Shown here piece by piece: positions 38,662 to 49,303 of a stretch of DNA of 64,000 nt. Both the position numbers and the translations under genes were made by a program. This DNA comes from K189A clade bacterium (GTDB lineage Bacteria > Pseudomonadota > Gammaproteobacteria > Pseudomonadales > Azotimanducaceae): NCBI GenBank assembly GCA_902528515.1, contig CABZTD010000005.1:1-64000 (forward strand), read 5' to 3'. The notes below the pieces were generated by a model that was not told the DNA's origin, searched no databases, and worked only from the letters and a program-made list of their open reading frames with translations. Position 1 is the first letter of the stretch, and every line of letters begins with the position of its first letter.

Positions 38662-38726
38662 AGAGTTGACTAACTGACAAAAAAAGTAGATTTTACTTCG
38701 ACATTTCAATGAGGGAGCCATAACGT

Positions 38727-39050
38727 ATGACTCAATCTAGACGTGATTTTCTAAATACCGGCGTCGCCCTCTGGGCGACAGCCCTAATGCCCAGCGTCAC
38801 CGTCGCAGCGGGCCCGCCAGAACTACAAGAGTCGGACCCTATCGCCATTGCGCTTGGTTACAAGAAAGACGCCAACACCGTCGACACGGCCAAGTACCCG
38901 AAGCGCGCTGGCGCCGCTGGTGCTACTCAGTTCTGCAACAACTGCGCCCTGTACTCTGCAGGCGAGGACGGTTTGGGAGGGTGCACAGCTATTCCTGGCA
39001 AACAAGTTGCGGGCCTCGGTTGGTGTAACGCATGGATACCCACGAGCTAG
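38727..39050 (+). CDS. High-potential iron-sulfur protein (HiPIP) with Tat signal
   Basis: SRRDFLNTGVAL twin-Arg signal; FCNNCALY...GGCTAIPGKQVAGLGWCNAW four-Cys pattern. Confidence 0.93.
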   Translation: MTQSRRDFLNTGVALWATALMPSVTVAAGPPELQESDPIAIALGYKKDANTVDTAKYPKRAGAAGATQFCNNCALYSAGEDGLGGCTAIPGKQVAGLGWCNAWIPTS

Positions 39051-39083
39051 CTAGAAACCCTTTTATCAAACAGGTATAAAAAC

Positions 39084-40016
39084 ATGGAACGACTTACAAT
39101 CGGCGCTGTCGCCAACCTAACTGGCGTACCCACGCACACATTACGTAAATGGGAGAGCAGACATTCCATCGTGACGCCTAATCGAAGCGAGTCGGGGCGC
39201 CGCTTCTACACCAACGAACACGTTCAGAGATTGCTGCTGGTCAAACGTTTGATGGGCGAAGGTCACTCCCTAGCGGAACTTGCGAGACTTAGTAACGATG
39301 AGCTGGATATTTTGGCAGTTCGTCACGAGCAAAGTCGAGCGGCAAACCATGACGGGGGCGCCGACGTAGTAGGCCTCAATCTCACCACGCTGTTTGAGCG
39401 TGCGAATCCATCGCTTACGCCCTCCTTCAGCGGTTTTTCGCAAACGCTGGAAAAGTGGCTGGATCAAACTCAGCACGTCAAAAACAGTAACCACGGCACC
39501 TTAGTCGTGGAGAGCGATACACTACCAGACACAGTAGTCGAACGCCTCGTGACACTGCGTAACCGGCATTACCAGCGCGTGGTCGTGATCTACGCCTTCG
39601 CGCCGCGACGCATAGAGCAGCTGTTATCATCTCATGGCATTCAGGCAATAAAAGCACCGGCGACGTCGGAAAAAATTCGTTCTTATTTGAACGTCGATGC
39701 TCCTAAGGCGATAGATATCGATTACCAGGTAGGTGTAAGCGCTTTCGATCCGGAGCAGCTATCACATATCGCAAACATGATGCCAAGCCTCAATTGCGAG
39801 TGCCCCAATCACATCGCCAAACTGCTGATCGACATTAACGGTTTCGAGAAATACTGCATGCAGTGTGTTGAAGACGATCCGTCCCAAGGCGCCTTACATA
39901 CGCAATTGGCAGAGATGACCGCTCATGCGCGATCCATTTTCGAGGCGGCGCTGCGGGCGGTTGCTGTAGCTGACGGACTGGACTTGGAGTCGCTGCCAAC
40001 CCAAACCAAGCACTGA
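39084..40016 (+). CDS. MerR-family regulator with C-terminal four-Cys motif (LitR/CarH-like architecture, no visible B12 motif)
   Basis: N-terminal TIGAVANLTGVPTHTLRKWESRHSIVTPNRSESGRRFYTNEHVQRLLLVKRLM; no DxHxxG; C-terminal CECPNH-x14-CMQC. Confidence 0.88.
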   Translation: MERLTIGAVANLTGVPTHTLRKWESRHSIVTPNRSESGRRFYTNEHVQRLLLVKRLMGEGHSLAELARLSNDELDILAVRHEQSRAANHDGGADVVGLNLTTLFERANPSLTPSFSGFSQTLEKWLDQTQHVKNSNHGTLVVESDTLPDTVVERLVTLRNRHYQRVVVIYAFAPRRIEQLLSSHGIQAIKAPATSEKIRSYLNVDAPKAIDIDYQVGVSAFDPEQLSHIANMMPSLNCECPNHIAKLLIDINGFEKYCMQCVEDDPSQGALHTQLAEMTAHARSIFEAALRAVAVADGLDLESLPTQTKH

Positions 40017-40170
40017 GCAAAACGGGGTGGGCAGACTCTCCACCTCCCCTACAAGTGCAGATTCAGCAACCTTCACTTATACAAATGCAGCGACAAACAG
40101 CTGCAGCAAAAGAAGGCTCGATACACCGTTTTTAGTTTGTTAAACGCTACCTCGGCGTGCTCAGCCTAGA

Positions 40171-41121
40171 CTAAGGAATCGGCAGATAGCCGTTCTCTTC
40201 GCCTTTAGTAAATACACCCACTGCGTCGTGAGCGTGCAGGCTTTCGTGGTGCTCAATACGCACCCAGAAATCCTGCCAGCGCTGATCTTCACACAGCGCA
40301 CCTTTGAGGCGGCGGCCCGCGTCTTCTACAAACATCAGGTTCTTACCATTCAAACGTGCAAATTCCTGCTCATCCTCGCGTTTCACCGCGCTTTGTACAG
40401 GGGTCTTCAGTGATTCTTCGACGCCGTTGATCAGCTGGGTAATGGGTAGATCTTCCAGGGCGCTGTCAAGGCGAACCAAGATTTTCGCCGTGCTGCGCTG
40501 ACTGTGGGGCGTCGCCAAAATACCTTCTTCTGTACCAAGCCAATCTTTAACGGCTTCAATACTGACGTCACCAGCATCGCCAAAGTCTTTCTTGAACTGC
40601 TCTTGAATTAGTTGGCGAGCCAACGCTGCAGAGCATGGACAGGTAGAGGAATACTGTACTTCGACGGACAGCTCTAAGGCGATCTGGCCCTTGATCAGGG
40701 TGCCCTTGACCATAACCGGGTAGGAGGCCCAGCCAACGTTATCGCTAAGCAGAGCTGGGCGGCGAACAAAGTGATCAAACTCAAACTGCACGAAGGCGTT
40801 GGTGCTAAGATCGTGGTGTGATTCCAACACCGAGCCCAGCAACATTTTCAGACCTGAAGCCGTCAGTGGACGTGTTGCCGCGTGCTCGTCAAGCAATAAA
40901 TAAAGACGCGACATGTGAATGCCCTTGGCCAGGGGGTCTGCCAGATTGACATAGACCTGGATGTTGGCGTGAACGTCTTTCGTCTGTTCCCCGTCTTTGA
41001 CTTTGAGCGGTTGGTGAACATTGCTCATGCCAACCCAGTCGAGAGTCGCCTGTGCTTCTGAAAGGGCACGATTGGCAATGTCGGGCATGTTGGGAACGGA
41101 GATCAGCTTTGCTGTACTCAT
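40171..41121 (-). CDS. folE2: GTP cyclohydrolase FolE2 (type IB)
   Basis: MPDIANRALSEAQATLDWVGMSNV; YSSTCPCSAALARQLIQEQF; ATPHSQRSTAKI. Confidence 0.94.
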   Translation of the reverse strand: MSTAKLISVPNMPDIANRALSEAQATLDWVGMSNVHQPLKVKDGEQTKDVHANIQVYVNLADPLAKGIHMSRLYLLLDEHAATRPLTASGLKMLLGSVLESHHDLSTNAFVQFEFDHFVRRPALLSDNVGWASYPVMVKGTLIKGQIALELSVEVQYSSTCPCSAALARQLIQEQFKKDFGDAGDVSIEAVKDWLGTEEGILATPHSQRSTAKILVRLDSALEDLPITQLINGVEESLKTPVQSAVKREDEQEFARLNGKNLMFVEDAGRRLKGALCEDQRWQDFWVRIEHHESLHAHDAVGVFTKGEENGYLPIP

Positions 41122-41270
41122 GATACTTCCTGAAAAATTTTGCGTGTGATTTCAGGCTACGTAGAGATCGGTCAACGTAACGTGAACAATCAAACGCTCT
41201 ACTCAGACTCTTTGGTGACTCTGGATTTATCTGCTAAGACCTTGAGCCCTCGGGTAGTCCGCTTTGTGAC

Positions 41271-41459
41271 CTATTGTTTCTGCTGTAGTTCCTCGGCGCT
41301 TAGCTTGCGCGCTTCATCCGGCACCAGCACGGGAATGCCGTCATCGATAGAATACGCCAGCTGGCTCACCGAACACCAAAGCTCCTTGAGCTCACGTTTG
41401 TACACCAAGGGCGCTTTACTGACAGGGCATACCAAGAGTTCGAGCAACTTCGCATCCAT
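41271..41459 (-). CDS. Trm112 family protein (YcaR-like)
   Basis: MDAKLLELLVCPVSKAPLVYKRELKELWCSVSQLAYSIDDGIPVLVPDEARKL. Confidence 0.93.
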   Translation of the reverse strand: MDAKLLELLVCPVSKAPLVYKRELKELWCSVSQLAYSIDDGIPVLVPDEARKLSAEELQQKQ

Positions 41460-41463
41460 CGGC

Positions 41464-42888
<1,425 letters not shown>

Positions 42889-42903
42889 TTAGCTGGCGTA
42901 TTA

Positions 42904-44088
42904 CTATGCGTTCGGTGCCGTGTTACCGGGCTGCACTAGCCATCCATCTTGGCCATACACAAGCATGCCGATGCAATCATGTGGCGGTTGCTCATCCTCA
43001 GCAGCCGCCACAATCACACGATGACCCTCGCCTCGCAGCCTGCTGACAAGGCCAGTCAGCTCTGCATAAGGTGCGTCAGCGGTATAGGGCGCAAAGTAGG
43101 CGCCTTGCCTCTGGTATGAGCTGTCCATCAACTGCTTCAGATTAAGATCAAAACCTGTCGCTGCTCGGCCACGACCAAATATGTCTCCAACGCCATCGTA
43201 GCGCCCACCCTGGGCCAACGCTCTGCCATGCTGCGGATGATAGACGGCGAAGACAGGGCCGTTGTGATAGCCGTATCCAGAAAGCTCGGAGACATCGATA
43301 CGCAAATCCACCTGCGGGTAGCGCGCTTTGATAATTGCGGCCAGATCTTTGAGTTCATCCAGCGCGGATAGCACACTTTCTGCCGCGCTGTTCAGAACCT
43401 TTCCTGCCAATTCTAAAACACCGATGTCGCCCATCAAATCTGGCAACGCGCTCAACATTGCCGCCGTGGACGAATCATCAAGCAACGCGCGAATATCGCT
43501 GGCGCCCTTGCGCTGGATACAGCTAAAAAGCTCGCCTCGGCGAGCCTCATCTAGCCGACCCTCGGCAAGCAACTGCTCAACCAGGCCTAGGTAGATACCC
43601 ATGTGCCCGAGCAGCAATACCGGTGTGTGCATATTTGCGACCTTGAGTCCCTCCAGCATCAAGCCAATAACTTCGGCGTCGGCGGCGACGCCGCTAGCTC
43701 CAAACATTTCCGCGCCGGCTTTAAGTGGTACTCTGGAAGCTTGGTTGCCATGTGGTTTAGCGAATACGACAGGGCCAGCGTAGCAGTAGCGCTGCACGTT
43801 ATCGCTGCGCAAACTATGAGCATCGACGCGCACTGCTTGTGAGGTCATGTCTGCCCGCACACCCAGTTGACGGCCACTGTCCTGATCGACCACTTTGAGC
43901 GTTTGCAGATCGAGATCTTCGCCGCTGCCTACCAACAGGGCATCGAGGTATTCGATCACCGGTGGTTCCAAGTAGTCATATCCCCACCGGTCAAATACGT
44001 CCAAAACCCTGCGCCGCAATTGCTCGAGCTGCCACGCCCCGGGCGGCAGGACCTCATCCACCCCCTTGGGCAACCTCCAGTAGGTCAT
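42904..44088 (-). CDS. hisZ: ATP phosphoribosyltransferase regulatory subunit
   Basis: WRLPKGVDEVLPPGAWQLEQLRRRVLDVFDRWGYDYLEPPVIEYLDALL; sits next to purA. Confidence 0.93.
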   Translation of the reverse strand: MTYWRLPKGVDEVLPPGAWQLEQLRRRVLDVFDRWGYDYLEPPVIEYLDALLVGSGEDLDLQTLKVVDQDSGRQLGVRADMTSQAVRVDAHSLRSDNVQRYCYAGPVVFAKPHGNQASRVPLKAGAEMFGASGVAADAEVIGLMLEGLKVANMHTPVLLLGHMGIYLGLVEQLLAEGRLDEARRGELFSCIQRKGASDIRALLDDSSTAAMLSALPDLMGDIGVLELAGKVLNSAAESVLSALDELKDLAAIIKARYPQVDLRIDVSELSGYGYHNGPVFAVYHPQHGRALAQGGRYDGVGDIFGRGRAATGFDLNLKQLMDSSYQRQGAYFAPYTADAPYAELTGLVSRLRGEGHRVIVAAAEDEQPPHDCIGMLVYGQDGWLVQPGNTAPNA

Positions 44089-44127
44089 CGATTTACCGCC
44101 AGCGTTTCTAAGCAAATATTGCGACGA

Positions 44128-45000
44128 TCACTTCGTGGAACCGCTTTCGAGATACTTAAAAAAATCACTGTCGGGATCCAGCACCAGAAGGTCGCCTTTA
44201 TCCTTAAAAACTTCGCCGTAGGCGTTAATGCTTCGATAAAAGCCATAGAACTCGGGATCCTGACTGTAAGCGCTCGCATAGATTTCAGCCGCCATGGCGT
44301 CTCCATCGCCTCGCAGGCGTTCGCTCTCGCGATACGCTTCTGCCTCAATAACTACCGAATCACGATCAGCTTTGGCGCGAATTGCTAACGCCTGCTCTTG
44401 TCCCTCGGCTCGATATTGCCGTGCTTCGATTTCACGCTCTGAGTTCATACGCTCGTACACCGTGGTGGAAACCTCTGAAGGTAAATCGATTTTCTTTACT
44501 CGCACGTCTACCACCTCGAGTCCCACAGATTCCCGCATTACAGTATCCAAATCCTTGCGCAGCTCGGCCATCAATTGATCACGTTGGCCAGAAATGACCT
44601 CATACATTTCCCGACGGCTGATCTGGTTACGCAGGCCTTCATTTACGCGCTCAGAGAGCAGACGCTGAGCGCGGCGTTCATCAAACGATGTGCCTGTATA
44701 GAAACGCTCGATATCCGCCACCCGCCACTTTACGAAGGAATCTACAATTAGCGGTTTCTTTTCCAGGGTGTAATACGTTTCACCCTGAGAATCTAAAGTA
44801 AGTACACGAGCGTCAAACTTTTTGACTTCTTGAGCAATCGGCAGCTTGAAATGCAGACCAGGCTTAATCTCTGCGTCAATAAGATTACCGAACTCAAGCA
44901 AGATGGCTTTTTCGGTTTCCATTACGCGATAGGCCGACTGATTCAGCAAACCGAAACCAATCAGCAAAAATGCTGCAACAAGAAACGTTTTCATCGGCAT
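44128..45000 (-). CDS. hflC: Protease modulator HflC
   Basis: SPFH protein; ILEFGNLIDAEIKPGLHFKLP; DVRVKKIDLPSEVSTTVYERMNSEREIEARQYRAEGQEQA. Confidence 0.95.
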   Translation of the reverse strand: MPMKTFLVAAFLLIGFGLLNQSAYRVMETEKAILLEFGNLIDAEIKPGLHFKLPIAQEVKKFDARVLTLDSQGETYYTLEKKPLIVDSFVKWRVADIERFYTGTSFDERRAQRLLSERVNEGLRNQISRREMYEVISGQRDQLMAELRKDLDTVMRESVGLEVVDVRVKKIDLPSEVSTTVYERMNSEREIEARQYRAEGQEQALAIRAKADRDSVVIEAEAYRESERLRGDGDAMAAEIYASAYSQDPEFYGFYRSINAYGEVFKDKGDLLVLDPDSDFFKYLESGSTK

Positions 45001-45047
45001 TTTTTCTTTCTCCTTTACTCGCTTTTAGCGTTTATCGCTACGACGAT

Positions 45048-46196
45048 CTATTGGTTTGGTCGGCCTCGAGTGTTGCTCGTGCGGCTGGCGCCAAGGTCAC
45101 GCCGCAGCTGCTCTAAATCTCGACGCAGGTTTTGAATATCCGTAGTGCCATTGACCGTCGTGGTCGCCTGCCCAAGCTTGTCCAGCGGCAGGTACATCAT
45201 ATTGTTACCGCCTTCCACATCGATCATCACTTTGCTGGAGTTCTTAAACACATTTTCCATGGCATCGATATAAAGGCGATCCCTTGTTACTTGCTTGGCT
45301 TGTGAATACTCCGCCAGCAACTTTTCGAAACGTTGAGCCTCACCCTCGGAGCGAGCTACTACTCGATCTCGATAACCCTGAGCTTCCTCCAACTGGCGCT
45401 GAGCTCGGCCCCGCGCCTCCGGTACGACCTGTTGAGCATAGGCAGTCGCCTGGTTAATGAACTTTTGTTGGTCCTCCTTCGCCTTTTGCACATCATTAAA
45501 GGCATCTTGAACCTGAATGGGTGGCGCACTGCGATCGATATTTACCTTGGTAACATCGATACCGGCACCATAGCTTTGCAGGTACTGCTGCAACCGGGCC
45601 TGCACTTCAATAGCAATAGCCTCTCGACCGTCTGTAATCACTTCGTCCATGCTCGCAGACCCGACTACGTGGCGCAGCGCACTCTCTGTGGCCTGAGCCA
45701 AGCTATCACGTGGTTCACGAACGTTGATCACAAAATTTGAGGCGCTGTCGATCACCCACTGCACAGTGAGACTTACGTCAACGATGTTTTCATCTTCGGT
45801 CAGCATCAGCGCCTGATGGCTGTGCGACTGAACTTGGGTGACGTTGACGGAGGTCCTTTCGTCTATAATCGGGGGATTCCAGTGCAAGCCCGGCCCTACT
45901 TCCTCGGGCAGCGCCTGACCAAATCGAAAGATGACAACGCGCTCTTGCTCATCGACTTGGTACACACCGGCAAAGGCATAGAGGCCAAGCGCCAGAACCA
46001 CAAATAGGCTGATCGAGCTACGCGATAGCTTGCTACCAGAACCGCCTTTATCCCCGCCACCTCCGCCGCCAAACATGCCTGACAGTTGGCCTTGGAGTTT
46101 ACGGATCGCTTCATCAAGATCTGGCGGACCATCATTTTTATTGCCGCGATTTCCCCAGGGGTCTTTATCACCACCGCCGGATTCATTCCACGCCAT
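45048..46196 (-). CDS. hflK: FtsH protease activity modulator HflK
   Basis: MAWNESGGGDKDPWG; PDLDEAIRKLQGQLSGMFGGGGGG; VYQVDEQERVVIFRFGQ. Confidence 0.95.
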   Translation of the reverse strand: MAWNESGGGDKDPWGNRGNKNDGPPDLDEAIRKLQGQLSGMFGGGGGGDKGGSGSKLSRSSISLFVVLALGLYAFAGVYQVDEQERVVIFRFGQALPEEVGPGLHWNPPIIDERTSVNVTQVQSHSHQALMLTEDENIVDVSLTVQWVIDSASNFVINVREPRDSLAQATESALRHVVGSASMDEVITDGREAIAIEVQARLQQYLQSYGAGIDVTKVNIDRSAPPIQVQDAFNDVQKAKEDQQKFINQATAYAQQVVPEARGRAQRQLEEAQGYRDRVVARSEGEAQRFEKLLAEYSQAKQVTRDRLYIDAMENVFKNSSKVMIDVEGGNNMMYLPLDKLGQATTTVNGTTDIQNLRRDLEQLRRDLGASRTSNTRGRPNQ

Positions 46197-46361
46197 AGGT
46201 TTACTCCGAAAGTTGATTCAATAGTTTGGACGACTCACAGGCTTAGAGCATGCACCCTCTTCCGTAAAGTGCGCGTGAGTTTCCCTTGCTGGCTTAGCCA
46301 TTGTAGTGCCTGTCATACATTCTTTTTTGGTTTTTCGGCTTATCGCCATGATTTTAGCGAG

Positions 46362-47630
46362 TTAGTGCGCAGTCTCGACATGCACCCGTCGCTGACGTAT
46401 TTGACCCAGAAGTTTGTCGTCCGCTCGTACTGTAAGCCTCACGCTACCATCTGTCAGCAATGTTTCGTCGAGCACTGCACCGGATTGATACAACCAGGCG
46501 CGATTCCTGCCGTCCCTCGCACTTAGCACCACTTGGTGCGGTGCCACAACCCCGAGCGCTGTACCGATACTGTCGAGCAGTTGAATAATGCCCTGACCGG
46601 TCAATGCTGACACCAAGGTCGTGTTACCGAGCATGGTGCGCAGTTCTGTGTCCATCAAGTCTACCTTGTTGACGGCAATTAGGGTCGGCACTTCTCCGGC
46701 TCCGATTTCATCCAGCACCGCCTGTACTTGTTCAATACGATCCTCATGCAAAGGGTCCGAGCCATCTACCACATGCAATAACAGGTCAGAGTGTACGACC
46801 TCTTCCAAAGTGGCCTTGAAGGCCTCCACTAGGGCATGAGGTAAGGCGCTTACAAAACCGACAGTATCCGTCATCACCACATTGCCGGCCCCAGGCACCT
46901 CGATCTTCCGTGTGGTCGGATCAAGCGTGGCAAACAGCAAATCTTGCGCAAAAACGTCGGCTTGAGTGATAGCGTTAAACAATGTGCTCTTGCCCGCATT
47001 CGTATAGCCTACAAGCGAAACGGTGGGGGTACCCTGGCGGTTTCGGCTGCGTCTGTTTTGCTGGCGGCGGCGCGCGACGTTCTGCAGCTTTTGTTCAGTC
47101 CCCTTCACACGAGCAGATAACATACGCTGATCCAACTCGATCTGCTTTTCGCCCGCTCCGCGCATTCCGATACCGCCCTTTTGTCGGTCAAGGTGCGTCC
47201 AGCCCCTCACTAGCCGGGTTTGCGCATGCTTTAGCTGAGCAAGCTCGACCTGCAGCTGGCCCTCGTGGCTGCGGGCACGCTCAGCAAATATCGTCAGAAT
47301 CAATTCCGTTCGCGTGATCAAGCGGCAATTAAGCGCTTGCTCGAGATTTCGTTGCTGGCCCGGAGATAATTCGTGATTGATCAAGATCAAAGATGCGCCA
47401 GCCCACTGCAGCACTGCTTTGAGATCGTCCACCTTGCCACTGCCCACGAACCAACGCGGATGCGGTGAGCTGCGCTTGGCGCTGGCAACGTGCACTACAT
47501 CGATTTGCGCTGAGCGCGCCAGTTCGGCGAACTCAGCTTGGTCTGGATTATCTTTACCGTGCACCTCGACGTGCAAAAGCACGGCCTTGTCGCCAGATTC
47601 TGGTCGCTCAAACAGCATGGGTAGTGGCAT
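46362..47630 (-). CDS. hflX: GTPase HflX
   Basis: GKVDDLKAVLQ; INHELSPGQQRNLEQALNCRLITRTELILTIFAERARSHEGQLQVELAQL; GYTNAGKSTLFN. Confidence 0.96.
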   Translation of the reverse strand: MPLPMLFERPESGDKAVLLHVEVHGKDNPDQAEFAELARSAQIDVVHVASAKRSSPHPRWFVGSGKVDDLKAVLQWAGASLILINHELSPGQQRNLEQALNCRLITRTELILTIFAERARSHEGQLQVELAQLKHAQTRLVRGWTHLDRQKGGIGMRGAGEKQIELDQRMLSARVKGTEQKLQNVARRRQQNRRSRNRQGTPTVSLVGYTNAGKSTLFNAITQADVFAQDLLFATLDPTTRKIEVPGAGNVVMTDTVGFVSALPHALVEAFKATLEEVVHSDLLLHVVDGSDPLHEDRIEQVQAVLDEIGAGEVPTLIAVNKVDLMDTELRTMLGNTTLVSALTGQGIIQLLDSIGTALGVVAPHQVVLSARDGRNRAWLYQSGAVLDETLLTDGSVRLTVRADDKLLGQIRQRRVHVETAH

Positions 47631-47772
47631 TAAGGCTCGTTTTCATCAGTCCACTGTGCTGTCTATTCCGCTATTTTCAAGGGGACCGATGCCAGACTGT
47701 TTTGGGGGTTTCTGCTCGTCGACGCTGTGACAGCTACGCCCGTAATTGACGAGTACCCGACGATAGTGGAGG

Positions 47773-48018
47773 CTATTGCAAATCGCTCTCACTAATCGCC
47801 ACGTTGCGTGCGGGCACCACTGTTGAAATACCGTGCTTGTATACAATTTGACTCACCGTATTCTTCAGCAGAATTACAAATTGATCGAAGGACTCGATTT
47901 GCCCCTGCAACTTAATACCATTAACGAGAAAGATCGAAACAGGCACTTTTTCGCGGCGCAAAGCGTTAAGAAAGGGGTCTTGTAGGCCATGACCCTTTGA
48001 GACGTTATCAGAATTCAT
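47773..48018 (-). CDS. hfq: RNA chaperone Hfq
   Basis: [63 protein letters not shown]. Confidence 0.98.
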   Translation of the reverse strand: MNSDNVSKGHGLQDPFLNALRREKVPVSIFLVNGIKLQGQIESFDQFVILLKNTVSQIVYKHGISTVVPARNVAISESDLQ

Positions 48019-48338
48019 TTTTTTTCTTCTTGCATTTATTTATCCGTTTCTCACGCTCGCTATAGGCCACAAAGCGGGGAGTACACTGCGACTCTTCAAG
48101 CGAGTTGTCGCTAATCGCGGTAAATGCCGCTGGCCAATAGTTGGGATTCCCTGAGTCTTGTTGGTACTGAATAGGTCGCCCCTAGAGACGATAACGTCTC
48201 GGTAAGCACCTTGGCCCGAGCGCGATCTAGTATACTGCGAAGAGAACCTTTTTGGACAGTTTAGTTTGAAGTGTCTAATTCAAAATCCTGTGCTGCGTCA
48301 TATAGGTCTAAATTGCCCATGCCGATCACTTCTCGCTC

Positions 48339-49280
48339 TTATTGCCTCAAAATGGCCTGAATCAATTGATCTGGTGTGTCGGCGACCAACTTTAGGGCAT
48401 CTGGCCATTTCCTAAGCCATGTTATTTGACGCTTAGCCAGCTGCCGAGTCGCAGCTATACCCTGATCAATAAAGGTGGTTTCGTCAGTCTCTTCAACCAA
48501 ATGTCCCCAAGCCTGCCGATAACCCACCGCTCGCATGGAAGGCATATCCCTAGTGAGATCGCCCCGATTCATTAGCTCTCGAACCTCATCAAGAAGCCCC
48601 ACCCTTAACATTTTCCTAAATCTAGCGGCGATGCGCTGATGCAATCGATCACGCTGCATAGGGAGCATCACGACGCTTTCATGCCGCAACCCGGTACGTT
48701 CAAATAACCCACCCCTAGATTTATCGAGCCACTGCGCAGACATAGGCTGTCCTGTGGTACGCACGACTGCTATGGCCCTCAGCAGCCGCTGATGATTATT
48801 TGGGTGAATAACCCCGGCTGCTACTGGGTCTTGCTGAGCTAACTCGTAATGCAACGACTGGGCGCCGCGCTCCGCCAATTCCCGCTCAAGGTCCTGACGC
48901 AGGGCGATATCCGTAGCAGGCAGATCTGCGATGCCCTCGAGCAGGCATTTGAGATACATCATAGTGCCGCCTACAACAATCGGCTTCTTTTTCGCCGCGA
49001 TAGCACTAGCAATCTCTGCATCAGCGTCCGCTACAAAATCCGCTGCAGAATAGGTTTCACTGGGATCACGAATGTCGATCAACGCGTGTGGATAGCGCCG
49101 TTGCTCATGGAGGGTTGGTTTGGCGGTGCCAATATCCATGCCTCGGTATATCAAGGCGGAGTCTGCGCTGATCAACTGGGCGCGTTTCGTCCCACCTAGT
49201 GCGTCCTGCACGGCCATGGCGACCGCAGTTTTACCGATGGCCGTTGGCCCACAGATAACAAGCACCGAACCCGGATCCAT
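48339..49280 (-). CDS. miaA: tRNA dimethylallyltransferase
   Basis: VICGPTAIGKTAVAMAV; SADSALIYRGMDIGTAKP; start trimmed to MDPGSV at 49280. Confidence 0.96.
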   Translation of the reverse strand: MDPGSVLVICGPTAIGKTAVAMAVQDALGGTKRAQLISADSALIYRGMDIGTAKPTLHEQRRYPHALIDIRDPSETYSAADFVADADAEIASAIAAKKKPIVVGGTMMYLKCLLEGIADLPATDIALRQDLERELAERGAQSLHYELAQQDPVAAGVIHPNNHQRLLRAIAVVRTTGQPMSAQWLDKSRGGLFERTGLRHESVVMLPMQRDRLHQRIAARFRKMLRVGLLDEVRELMNRGDLTRDMPSMRAVGYRQAWGHLVEETDETTFIDQGIAATRQLAKRQITWLRKWPDALKLVADTPDQLIQAILRQ

Positions 49281-49303
49281 CAGGTTTCCTTGCACCACGC
49301 CGG

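Noticed and set aside
46021-46090. Repetitive GGC/GCC tract
   Set aside because: Glycine-rich linker codons in hflK (MFGGGGGGDKGGSG), normal for HflK.
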